From positions 1 to 14,028 of the forward strand of contig JAGDMJ010000030.1 of the NCBI GenBank assembly GCA_017860555.1: 14,028 bases of DNA. The letters are read 5' to 3'. Numbering within the stretch: the first letter of the stretch is position 1; every line of letters begins with the position of its first letter. Below the pieces are notes generated by a model that saw nothing but the letters and a program-made list of their open reading frames with translations, did not search any database and had not been told where the DNA came from. This DNA comes from Bacteroidota bacterium. GTDB taxonomy: Bacteria; Bacteroidota; Ignavibacteria; UBA10030; UBA6906. Positions 7,090 through 14,028 of this stretch are shown here, piece by piece. A program made the translations under genes and the position numbers.

Positions 7090-7120
7090 TCGTCCTGACA
7101 CGTATCTAGTATGGACCTTT
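7090..7120 (+). repeat. 31-bp palindromic repeat, copy 4 (degenerate)
   Basis: This copy matches copy 1 at 24 of 31 positions without gaps. The left arm GTCCTGAC is kept but the right arm reads GTATGGAC, so two stem pairs are broken. The TCTAG and GGACC segments remain. It looks like a decaying copy of the same element. Confidence 0.62.
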
Positions 7121-7194
7121 CCCTCGTACCTTCCAACTGTTCTCGGGTCATCGCGAACTGCGTACTCCGGGCACATGAAGCTGTGCGTGTACCC

Positions 7195-8643
7195 TCATTT
7201 CATGATCTGGCTGACCTTGAAGGCAACCGCATACGGTGAAGGGAGCGAAGTCGCCTGACCTGGAGGAATCTGAATCTTGAACCCTTTGCCGTTCGCGGTC
7301 CATTTCGCATCGCTCCCACTCTTCCCAAGCATGCTCACTCTGGCTCCCGAGGCCGGCGAAAATCCATCGATCTGTACTTCCAGCGGAAGCGTCTCATTCT
7401 CACCGAGCAGGTAGATAACGTACGCTGACCCGTCGTTGCCATGGGTATAGCGCAGTTTGCCTTCGTAATAAGGTGCAATGGTGTGGGTATTGTAGATGGC
7501 TTCCCCGTTGATCGTGAGCCACGCCCCTACTTCCTCAAGCCGGGCGTACGCCTCATCATACCAGGTTCCATCTGGGCCCGGGCCGATGTTGAGCAGCAGG
7601 TTTCCCCCTTTGGCAACGATATCCGAAAGCATGTGGATCACTCGCCGGGTAGGCATCATTCTGGCGTTGTACGAGAAGGACCATCCTCCACCCAGGATTA
7701 TGCACGATTCCCATGGATAGGGCAGCATCTTTTCAGGCACCATGTTCTCGGGAGTAAGGTAGTTCTGGTTCTTCCCTTCGACGGCCCGGTCCACCACGAT
7801 CGCGTCCGGCTGTTTGGAACGAATCTTCTCAACCAGCTCATCCATCTTGACATCCTGGTTGTAGGCCTTCCTCACGCGGAAACCGGGGACATAGGCGCGG
7901 CCCTCCGCTCCCTGCTCACGTTTCTGGACCCAGCCGCCGTCGAACCAGAACAGATCCATCTTCCCGTAGTTCGTACAGAGTTCCATGATCTGGTTGTGGG
8001 TGAAATTCACGAAGCTGTTCCAGCGTTCCGGATATTTCTCCGGATCATAATTCACATTGCGGTCCAAAGGCGGGAACTGACGCCACCAGTAATCAGGGTT
8101 ATGCCAGTCGGGTTTGGAGAAATAGGCGCCAACCCACATCCCTTCGGCGCGGAAAGCATTGAAGATCTCTTTGGTCACATCAGCTTTGGGGTTGATGTGA
8201 AAGGGACAATCCTTCCCGGTGATCTTGTAGTCAGTGTATTTGGTGTCGAACATGCAGAATCCGTCATGGTGCTTGGTGGTAAACACCACGTACTTCATTC
8301 CGGCGTTCTTTGCGGCCCTTGCCCATCTCACGGGATCGAATTTCGTCGGGTTGAAGGTCTTCCCCAGACTCTCGTACCGCTCCTTGTACGCAAAATAGTC
8401 CGCGATCGTATCGGGCACGCACCAGGGCTCGTCTTCCGGGCAGATGGACCAGGATTCCACGATGCCCCACTGACTGTATGGCCCCCAGTGCATGAGCAGC
8501 CCGAATTTGAGATCCTGCCACTGCTCGATGCGCTGTTGAATGCGCGGGTTCGGATCAGGATAGTACTTCTGTTCTTCATGTTGCGCGTATACCGTTGGCC
8601 CCAGCACGAACATTAGGAGCGCGAAAAACACACGTGGTTTCAT
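7195..8643 (-). CDS. Alpha-L-fucosidase, GH29
   Basis: This 482-residue exported enzyme removes terminal alpha-L-fucose by a retaining mechanism. The signal peptide is MKPRVFFALLMFVLGPTVYA, cut before or near Gln21. GH29 landmarks appear in order: KFGLLMHWGPYS (46-57), NAGMKYVVFTTKHHDGFCMF (113-132, fucose-binding HHDGF), the nucleophile region MDLFWFDGGW with D235, PWESC (310-314, Glu312 a candidate acid/base by position only), the GGNLLLNIGPGPDGTW segment (346-361) and INGEAIYNT (378-386). The C-terminal 90 residues form a small beta-sandwich. Length is normal for the family. The start at 8643 overlaps the stop of the rhamnosidase gene (ATGA, 4 nt), with GGAGA at 8657-8653 inside that gene; an in-frame extension to 8778 would bury the signal. 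Translation is probably coupled to the rhamnosidase. Confidence 0.94.
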   Translation of the reverse strand: MKPRVFFALLMFVLGPTVYAQHEEQKYYPDPNPRIQQRIEQWQDLKFGLLMHWGPYSQWGIVESWSICPEDEPWCVPDTIADYFAYKERYESLGKTFNPTKFDPVRWARAAKNAGMKYVVFTTKHHDGFCMFDTKYTDYKITGKDCPFHINPKADVTKEIFNAFRAEGMWVGAYFSKPDWHNPDYWWRQFPPLDRNVNYDPEKYPERWNSFVNFTHNQIMELCTNYGKMDLFWFDGGWVQKREQGAEGRAYVPGFRVRKAYNQDVKMDELVEKIRSKQPDAIVVDRAVEGKNQNYLTPENMVPEKMLPYPWESCIILGGGWSFSYNARMMPTRRVIHMLSDIVAKGGNLLLNIGPGPDGTWYDEAYARLEEVGAWLTINGEAIYNTHTIAPYYEGKLRYTHGNDGSAYVIYLLGENETLPLEVQIDGFSPASGARVSMLGKSGSDAKWTANGKGFKIQIPPGQATSLPSPYAVAFKVSQIMK

Positions 8644-11600
8644 AAGTTCGGTTCTCCAGAATATAGTTTTACTGGACCAATGAGGCCGGATCTCTGCAAG
8701 GGAGATTTGGCCGTATAGTATTTCACCGGGCAGAAGGTGTACCTTCCGCTTGTCCGGGGTTTGCCGGTCAGGAGCCACTCAGGGAATTTTCCGTTTTTGA
8801 CCCCGTCATCAGGCAACGCTTCATCGCCGATCAGCCTGTTGACCCAGAGATTGGCTACATCAACTTCTAGGTGATTTTCCCCCTTGGTCACCGCGTCGGT
8901 AATGTCGACCTGCCATGGCGCGCACCAGACAACTCCCAGGTCATTTCCATTCATGCGTATCCTGGCGACGCAGTGGACCTCTCCCAATTCAAGCCACAAT
9001 CTCGCGGGAGGGTTTTCCGGAAACTCCAGTGTGCAGCGGTAGGTCGCAACGCCTGAATAATATCGTATCCCTTCCTCTTCCCGTGTCGTCCATTCCTGCA
9101 GGTTTTCGAATGTCACATCTCCGGGCCCACCCCAGGCAGTGTCAAAACTGACGTGCCAGGGGCCTTCCAGGGTCTTCACCGGACGGACGTCTGCGAGATT
9201 CCTGGCGGAGGCATTCTCTTGAGGTGGCGCCTCGGCAGTCCTGTCAATGACGACAAAGTGACTCTGGTAAGGAGCGAAGGTCATCGGAATGGTGGTTCTT
9301 TCTCCGCGGTGCACGTAGTCCCGCACGGTGGAGGTCTTCCCGGTAAGAGGGTCCCAGAGTTCCGGAACACCCCCCCGCGCGTTGAAGATGCAATCGGCGC
9401 TGACGACCGTGTCGGCGGCATTGGAAACGAAATATATATCCAACTCGTCCGTCGTGCGGTGCGCATAGCGAAGGCGAGCCGTGGTTGCAAAATCTTCTGC
9501 CACGCCGAGTTCCTTTAGAAGCCGCGCCGTTGCCGCATAACCCGGATAAAGGGAGCTTGAGTCTCGTCGCGAGAGTTCGCCGCCCCAGTAGATCCTCCCC
9601 TTTCCGTATGGCCGTCCGGTCACCGTCCCTGGCGTCTCCAGACTTCCCCAGAGCTTCACGCCTAAGCTCCTCACCGCTTCATCGCAGCCCGGATAGCCCG
9701 ACAGACCGGGAGATTTCACCGGCGGCCCACCGACCGCGATCGCCCCGGCCGCTACAAGCGATTCAATCTTCTCGAGCAACCCGGGAGTCATGGTTTCAAA
9801 GGCAGGGAGCACCAGGAGTCTGTATCGCGCACCGCTTTTGAAAACCAGCCGGTCGCCTTCCACGCTTGCTTGAGCCATCAGCATGTTCGGCGAGCAACCG
9901 TCAAAGTTGTATCCTCGCCTGTCGGGAAGAAAAGCTTCGCCTGTGAGGGCCGAAGGAGGAGGTCTGAAGACATGAGGCGCACCTTCAGGGGTAAGATAGA
10001 GCACATCGGCCGTCGTCCTCCCCTGCTGGAGCAGATAGGAGCATCGGGCAATATATTTGTGATAGGCAGCGGCCATTGGCCACCATGGTTCACCCCTGTC
10101 CCAGTGGACGCCGTACGGGCCCATTGTCATGCCCGGACGATACCGGTCGGGAAAAGGCTTATGGGCAAATGTATGATAATAGAAGCTGTTGATCCCAAGG
10201 CAGAAAGCCCAATCCCCCTGATTCTTCAGGCTCCCGGGATATGAATGGAAGCCGCCCCAGGAAGTGAATGATTCAGAAGCAACCACGGGCTTTCCCAGTA
10301 CGTGAGCGATGGAGGCCGCTTCAATGCAGCTGAATGACGTGTTGAATCCATAGTCTTTGTGCCAGAATTCACACATGGGTACATCCGCGACGGCTCCGAG
10401 GTCAAGATCGGATGTAGGGTTCATATCGTACGGCTCGATGGACAGGTTGAGCCCATACCGGCGACATATCTGCTTCGCATGCTCGGCATGGTTCTCAAGG
10501 ACCAGTTCCTGTGATGTAAGCCGCAGGTCCCAGAGGAAACGCTCGCTCAGCTCAACGCTCCCGACGATGAACCCAGAATAGGCAGGATAGAACGGAAGTG
10601 GGTCATAGCCGCGCCGGCGTTGAAATTCGGATCGGAAATCCGCGCTCCAGTTCTGCGCTCCCATCTCCCAGCTGTCCATATGCAGTGTGGTTATCCCCGC
10701 TTTCTTCTGGTCGTATGAAGTGATAGTACCAGGGAGGAGTTTCTTAACGAACCTGTCGAAATGAGCATTGAACGCCGCAGTATCAAACTTGTCGCATTCG
10801 AACCCGACGCCGGGGAGCGGGGCCGGTCGTGTGACCGACCCGTTGCTCGTGCTGCCAAACCGCATGATGATCCACTTCCCGGGCGGCACATCCCACACAA
10901 GCGTTCCGTCAGGCTGGAGAGATGGGGTCAGGTCGATCACGCGGTCCTTGTCGAGCGTGACACCTTCGGGCGCTGTTGCAGAGGTGGCAGGCGCGGGAAG
11001 GAATTCTTTCACGCCGGGATAGGAGGAATACGGCGAACGGTAGTACAGGGCTTTTTCTTCAAAATCGTCGATGTATGACCTCGTTGCCTGGAGGCCGCCA
11101 TAGTGCGCCTTCGATGATCTGAGATTGGCATTCGCGATAAACGACCGTGCACCTGGGGCGGGGTATGCTAGAACAGCAACATCGTCGTAGAAGGCCTCCC
11201 ACTCTTTCTTGAGTTCCTCCGTGAAGGCACTCTCGCCAAAAAAGGGTTGCTTCGGTCTGGGTCGGGGAAGCTTTCGCGAAAGCCTGAGAGGCCCCGTCAC
11301 TTCCGAGTGACTTGAGACCAGGTGCTGCATGGACTGCTCGGGCTTGACCCAAGGGCCTCCGCTTCCCGTCCATCCGGGCCCGAGCCCCAGCTTCATGGTG
11401 ATTCCCAACCTCTCACATTCGTTCCGCGCATGCTTGAAAAGATCGAGCCATGCCTGGCTCATGAAATCCACCCTCCCGCGGGGAACCCCGACGTTCACCT
11501 CCAGGAAGAGGACGCTGCCAATTCCCGCAGCCTTCATGGATTCCAGATCGGCCGTCATCCCTTCGCGCGAGATATTGCCGTCCATGAAATACCAGTACAC

Positions 11601-11765
11601 TCCAGGCCGGGTCGAGTCAGGGGGGCTCATAAAAGCCTCCGCAAAACTCTGTTTCTGGCTTTTTCGGGCCTTCCCGCAACCGGAAAGGGCGAAAAACAGC
11701 CACGGGAGGACAATGAGCAGCATTATGAGAGGAGAAAGACCGCCCCTTTGTGTTTTCATGATCAT
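8640..11765 (-). CDS. Alpha-L-rhamnosidase lipoprotein, GH106
   Basis: This 1041-residue enzyme hydrolyses terminal alpha-L-rhamnose with inversion. It begins MIMKTQRGG, followed by a hydrophobic run and lipobox LSGC (Cys30), so it is a lipoprotein facing the periplasm or the outside. The opening FMSPPDSTRPGVYWYFMDGN (45-64) and the DLESMKAAGIGSVLF segment (73-87) are characteristic of GH106. The likely acid Glu lies in MDSWEMG (E367) and the base Glu in VASESFTSWGG (E498). Their 131-residue spacing agrees with the catalytic pair of the characterised Bacteroides enzyme BT0986 (as I recall, E461 and E593). RRRGYDPLPFYPAYSG (383-398) is also typical. A C-terminal galactose-binding-like sandwich covers about 865-1035 (RLWLELGEVHCVARIRMNG, DVANLWVNRLIGD). 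Start choice is between 11765 and 11759; neither has a good Shine-Dalgarno. A longer frame to 11969 would run through the promoter region and is rejected. First gene of the minus-strand block. Confidence 0.93.
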   Translation of the reverse strand: MIMKTQRGGLSPLIMLLIVLPWLFFALSGCGKARKSQKQSFAEAFMSPPDSTRPGVYWYFMDGNISREGMTADLESMKAAGIGSVLFLEVNVGVPRGRVDFMSQAWLDLFKHARNECERLGITMKLGLGPGWTGSGGPWVKPEQSMQHLVSSHSEVTGPLRLSRKLPRPRPKQPFFGESAFTEELKKEWEAFYDDVAVLAYPAPGARSFIANANLRSSKAHYGGLQATRSYIDDFEEKALYYRSPYSSYPGVKEFLPAPATSATAPEGVTLDKDRVIDLTPSLQPDGTLVWDVPPGKWIIMRFGSTSNGSVTRPAPLPGVGFECDKFDTAAFNAHFDRFVKKLLPGTITSYDQKKAGITTLHMDSWEMGAQNWSADFRSEFQRRRGYDPLPFYPAYSGFIVGSVELSERFLWDLRLTSQELVLENHAEHAKQICRRYGLNLSIEPYDMNPTSDLDLGAVADVPMCEFWHKDYGFNTSFSCIEAASIAHVLGKPVVASESFTSWGGFHSYPGSLKNQGDWAFCLGINSFYYHTFAHKPFPDRYRPGMTMGPYGVHWDRGEPWWPMAAAYHKYIARCSYLLQQGRTTADVLYLTPEGAPHVFRPPPSALTGEAFLPDRRGYNFDGCSPNMLMAQASVEGDRLVFKSGARYRLLVLPAFETMTPGLLEKIESLVAAGAIAVGGPPVKSPGLSGYPGCDEAVRSLGVKLWGSLETPGTVTGRPYGKGRIYWGGELSRRDSSSLYPGYAATARLLKELGVAEDFATTARLRYAHRTTDELDIYFVSNAADTVVSADCIFNARGGVPELWDPLTGKTSTVRDYVHRGERTTIPMTFAPYQSHFVVIDRTAEAPPQENASARNLADVRPVKTLEGPWHVSFDTAWGGPGDVTFENLQEWTTREEEGIRYYSGVATYRCTLEFPENPPARLWLELGEVHCVARIRMNGNDLGVVWCAPWQVDITDAVTKGENHLEVDVANLWVNRLIGDEALPDDGVKNGKFPEWLLTGKPRTSGRYTFCPVKYYTAKSPLQRSGLIGPVKLYSGEPNL

Positions 11766-11818
11766 GGTGTCGAGGTAAAGAGCTGTGGGATGAGAAGAAG
11801 AGGCCCGGCACGGACGCC

Positions 11819-11862
11819 GAGCATTGGAAACATAGGCGGAAGTTGAGCCAAAGTCAATGCTC
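11819..11862. promoter_or_regulatory. Spaced 8-bp inverted repeat around the rhamnosidase promoter
   Basis: GAGCATTG at 11819-11826 and CAATGCTC at 11855-11862 are perfect inverted arms 36 nt apart centre to centre. One arm overlaps the candidate -35 box, the other the expected transcription start. The layout would suit a repressor or activator binding both arms, but a chance match cannot be excluded. Confidence 0.3.
11829..11857 (-). promoter_or_regulatory. Candidate promoter for the rhamnosidase block
   Basis: On the minus strand TTGACT (11857-11852) and TATGTT (11834-11829) are separated by 17 nt, a good sigma70-type arrangement (5/6 and 4/6 to consensus). The start codon lies 63 nt beyond the -10 box. 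It would drive the GH106-GH29 transcript. It is a pattern match only, and the housekeeping consensus of the organism is unknown. Confidence 0.45.
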
Positions 11863-11931
11863 TTCTTCCCTGAACCGGAGCTGTGCGCCTCGGACATTAT
11901 CTCCAGGACGCGAGATTCCGAAGTACCTGGA

Positions 11932-11960
11932 TTGATTTTTGGGCGGGCATCCGCTATCTT
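11932..11960 (+). promoter_or_regulatory. Candidate promoter for the symporter-mutarotase block
   Basis: TTGATT (11932-11937) and TATCTT (11955-11960) are separated by 17 nt and lie 35 nt before the symporter start codon. Each box matches 4/6 of the sigma70 consensus. TATCTTGC also partly resembles the Bacteroidota -7 element TAnnTTTG. It is divergent from the rhamnosidase promoter, with about 75 nt between the two -35 boxes, so one regulator could control both. Confidence 0.42.
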
Positions 11961-11995
11961 GCTGGCCACTCCTCAATACTCTCAAAGGTCTTTCC

Positions 11996-13744
11996 ATGAC
12001 AGAGGCAATGAGCCGGTGGGACTGGGGGATCATTGCAGCCTACCTGGTTGGCGTCGTGGGACTTGGTATCGCGGCGGGTTTTCTGCGGCGGCGCGGAGGG
12101 GAAGGAAGCCACTACTTTCTGGCAGGCAATACCCTTACCTGGCCGGTGATCGGATTGGCAATGTTCGCCGCAAACATCTCCACCGTTCATCTCGTCAGCC
12201 TCGCACAGACCGCTTACCAGTATGGCCTCGTCTACGGCAACTTCGAGTGGATGGCCGGTTTTACGCTCATCTTGCTCTCTCTGTTCTTTGCTCCGTTGTA
12301 TCTTCGCTCGCGCGTACCGACCCTCCCAGATTACCTGGAGCGGCGTTTCAATCGTCCCTGCCGTGATGTCCTGGCGATCGTATCCCTCTTCTCCGCCATC
12401 GTCATCCACATCGGCGTGGCGCTGTACACGGCAGCCTGGGTGTTGTGCGGCATCCTGAACATCCCTCCGGATGCAACGGTCCTTGGCATGGAGGCGCTCA
12501 TGCTCTTTATCATCGCGCTCGGCGTTCTCACAGGCGCCTATACAATGTTGGGCGGCCTGCTCGCTGTTGTCTGGACGGAAAGCGTGCAGACGATCTTGCT
12601 CCTGGTGGGCGCGGTTGCGATCACCCTGGTTGGCTACATCAAAGTGGGAGGTTGGTCAGAGCTCGCCGCAACCCTTGCCACGCATCCACACCCGCTTGCG
12701 GGACAGCCTGGCATCCCGGAATCAACGGGCAACTTCCTGAGCATGGCCCGCTCGGCCAGCGACCCGAGCGGACTCCCTTGGTACTCCGTGCTTCTTGGCT
12801 ACCCGGTGCTCGGGATCTGGTACTGGTGCGCGGATCAGACGATCGTTCAGCGGGTGCTGGCGGCGCGCGATGAGAAACAAGCCCGCCTGGGCCCGCTCTT
12901 CTGCGCGTTCATCAAGATCCTTCCGGTCTTCTTCTTTGTGCTGCCGGGAGTTATCTGCGTCGCTCTCGTGCAGCAGGGATATTTCGAGGGGGGAGGCCCG
13001 GCCCGGACGGCGGACGCCTACACCTTCATGCTGACCCGGATGTTGCCGATGGGACTGAAAGGACTCGTGGCGGCGGCCATGCTGGCCGCGGCAATGCAGA
13101 CCTGCTCCGCTGCGCTCAATTCCTCCGCCACCCTTTTTGCCTACGACATCGTCAAACGATGGAGGCCGGCCACCACCGACCACCGCCTCGTCGTGATCGG
13201 GAAGATCACGACCGTCGTCGCAACTGTGATCGCCATCGCGATTTCCCCCTTGTTCGGACAATACACAACCATATTTGAGGGATTAGCTCGACTCATTTCC
13301 TACGTGTCGCCTCCCATTACGGCAGTCTTCCTGCTCGGAGTCTTCTGGAAGAAGGCAACGGGGAGAGCCGCACTCCTGACGTTGATCATCGGTGGCGCGA
13401 TCGGGATGGTCCTTTTTGCTCTGGATTTCTGGAAGGCGCCAATCACTGCATTTCTCTCAGGGAACAGCCCGTCGCTGGCCGGAGCCTTTGCGTGGTTCAT
13501 GCACAATGTCATCCACGACTTCATGCTGTTAGCTTTCTATCTTCTCGTTGTGTGCTGCGGCATCATGGTTGTCACCTCGCTCCTGAGGCCTGAACCGCTC
13601 AAAGAAGAAGCGCGCCCGCTCGTCTGGGAGGACTGGCATGAACCCCTGCGGGGAGAAGCTCACGGACACGCGCTGGGGAACTACCGGATCCTCGCCGCTG
13701 CCGTGCTCGCGACATTTGTCGTCCTGTATCTTGTTTTCAGATGA
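11996..13744 (+). CDS. Sodium:solute symporter (SSS family), likely sugar importer
   Basis: This 582-residue inner-membrane protein has about 13-14 hydrophobic segments and belongs to the SSS/SGLT family, which couples Na+ entry to solute uptake. Family marks include the early GSHYFLAGNTLTWPVIGLAMFAANISTVHLVSLAQ region (37-70), where FAANIST covers the TM1 sodium-site area. VPTLPDYLERRF (107-118), GGLLAVVWTESVQTILLLVG (186-205), WYWCADQTIVQRVLAARDEKQAR (275-297) and AAAMQTCSAALNSSATLFAYDIVKRW (364-389) also fit. The start at 11996 is supported by AAAGG at 11984-11988, 7 nt upstream; an in-frame ATG at 11939 lies upstream of the predicted promoter elements and is less likely. Neighbouring rhamnosidase, fucosidases and mutarotase suggest L-rhamnose or L-fucose as substrate (inference). 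It ends 35 nt before the mutarotase start. Confidence 0.95.
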   Translation: MTEAMSRWDWGIIAAYLVGVVGLGIAAGFLRRRGGEGSHYFLAGNTLTWPVIGLAMFAANISTVHLVSLAQTAYQYGLVYGNFEWMAGFTLILLSLFFAPLYLRSRVPTLPDYLERRFNRPCRDVLAIVSLFSAIVIHIGVALYTAAWVLCGILNIPPDATVLGMEALMLFIIALGVLTGAYTMLGGLLAVVWTESVQTILLLVGAVAITLVGYIKVGGWSELAATLATHPHPLAGQPGIPESTGNFLSMARSASDPSGLPWYSVLLGYPVLGIWYWCADQTIVQRVLAARDEKQARLGPLFCAFIKILPVFFFVLPGVICVALVQQGYFEGGGPARTADAYTFMLTRMLPMGLKGLVAAAMLAAAMQTCSAALNSSATLFAYDIVKRWRPATTDHRLVVIGKITTVVATVIAIAISPLFGQYTTIFEGLARLISYVSPPITAVFLLGVFWKKATGRAALLTLIIGGAIGMVLFALDFWKAPITAFLSGNSPSLAGAFAWFMHNVIHDFMLLAFYLLVVCCGIMVVTSLLRPEPLKEEARPLVWEDWHEPLRGEAHGHALGNYRILAAAVLATFVVLYLVFR

Positions 13745-13779
13745 AACGAAAATCACGATGTGAGCATGATAGAGACCCA

Positions 13780-14028
13780 ATGAAACCGATCATCGCTTTG
13801 ATCATCACCGGTTTCCTGGCCGGGTGTACGGCTGAACCTCCTCCCAGACGGTTCGCCTGGATCACAGGGCTGAAGCCGGAAAAGACGGCATACTACAAGG
13901 ACCTGCACGCCAAGCCATGGCCTGCGATCAACCGGAAGTTGAAGGAATGCAACATCCGGAACTATTCCATCCATCTGAAAGAGATCGACGGGAAGCTCTA
14001 CCTCTTTTCCTATCTCGAGTATGCGGGA
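13780..14028 (+). CDS. L-rhamnose mutarotase-like lipoprotein, N-terminal part (runs off window)
   Basis: This is the first 83 codons of a gene cut by the right edge. The mature part matches the L-rhamnose mutarotase family (RhaM/YiiL), which interconverts alpha and beta anomers. The run RRFAWITGLKPEKTAYYKDL (23-42) is followed by HAKPWPAINRKLKECNIRNY (43-62), SIHLKEIDGKLYLFSYLEY (63-81). Tyr39 and His43 keep the Y-x3-H spacing of the active site as I recall it for the E. coli enzyme (Tyr18, His22). Unusually, it is preceded by MKPIIALIITGFLAGC, a typical lipoprotein signal with Cys16, so it should work outside the cytoplasm. The in-frame ATG at 13741 overlaps the symporter stop (ATGA) but would add a charged KRKSRCEHDRDP leader; 13780 is preferred for the signal. 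No strong ribosome site is visible at either. Probably cotranscribed with the symporter. Confidence 0.88.
   Translation, partial: MKPIIALIITGFLAGCTAEPPPRRFAWITGLKPEKTAYYKDLHAKPWPAINRKLKECNIRNYSIHLKEIDGKLYLFSYLEYAG

Larger units (their letters stand above)
6896..7194. other. Intergenic region rich in palindromic repeats
   Basis: This 299-nt gap separates the GH29 gene (ends 7195) from the UroD-like gene (starts 6895), both on the minus strand. It holds three copies of the 31-bp palindrome, an inverted GACCT/AGGTC pair between the first two (6953-6968), and a small GCACA/TGTGC hairpin (7171-7186) just after the GH29 stop. I see no credible gene in it. No hairpin is followed by a T-run on the minus strand, and no convincing promoter was found, so it is unclear whether transcription stops and restarts here. 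Confidence 0.7.

Noticed and set aside
6918..7120. CRISPR array
   Set aside because: Only three local copies, in mixed orientation with unequal spacing (13 and 97 nt), and with the repeat itself degenerate.
6895..7258. Two plus-strand open frames (6895-7077 and 7025-7258) that share a PCRPDT-F/Y-LV peptide motif
   Set aside because: The shared peptide is simply the translation of repeat copies 2 and 4. The frames overlap the ends of flanking minus-strand genes, lack ribosome sites and resemble no protein.
7441..8616. Plus-strand open frame of 391 codons
   Set aside because: It mirrors the GH29 gene, whose catalytic motifs are intact. Long antisense frames are common in GC-rich genes.
11766..11969. 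Upstream extension of the rhamnosidase frame
   Set aside because: It passes through both divergent promoter candidates and would place 68 unrelated residues before a clear lipoprotein signal.

Overview
This window is an accessory sugar-scavenging locus for deoxy-L-sugars (L-rhamnose and L-fucose). It holds nine protein genes, two of them cut by the window edges. Coding is dense, GC is in the mid-50s by eye, Shine-Dalgarno sites are clear, and several enzymes carry lipoprotein or Sec signals. This suggests a Gram-negative polysaccharide degrader, perhaps an uncultured member of the Bacteroidota/FCB side of the tree. Verrucomicrobia- or Planctomycetes-like organisms cannot be excluded. No RNA gene, CRISPR array, transposase or SusC/SusD pair is visible.

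Minus-strand block (11765 down to 1), in transcription order: a GH106 alpha-L-rhamnosidase lipoprotein; a GH29 alpha-L-fucosidase joined to it by an ATGA stop/start overlap; a 299-nt gap with three copies of a 31-bp palindromic repeat; a UroD/MetE-fold protein of unknown substrate; an L-arabinose/L-fucose-isomerase-like protein; a secreted GH95-like glycosidase with an altered catalytic Asp site; a beta-propeller (GH43/GH130-like) lipoprotein; a gap with a fourth copy of the repeat; and the first 84 codons of a divergent GH29-like protein.

Plus-strand block (11996 to the end): a sodium:solute symporter and the first 83 codons of an L-rhamnose mutarotase with a lipoprotein signal. The two blocks diverge from a 230-nt region with a sigma70-like promoter candidate in each direction.

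Working model (inference): secreted or lipid-anchored GH106, GH29, GH95-like and propeller enzymes remove alpha-L-rhamnosyl and alpha-L-fucosyl (or L-galactosyl) groups from a plant, algal or microbial glycan. The mutarotase equilibrates the released sugar anomers outside the cytoplasm, the symporter imports the sugar, and the isomerase-like protein with its UroD-like partner acts in the cytoplasm. The most notable points are the palindrome family with stem-preserving changes, the UroD-like/isomerase pair, the two glycosidases with altered key motifs, and the exported mutarotase.
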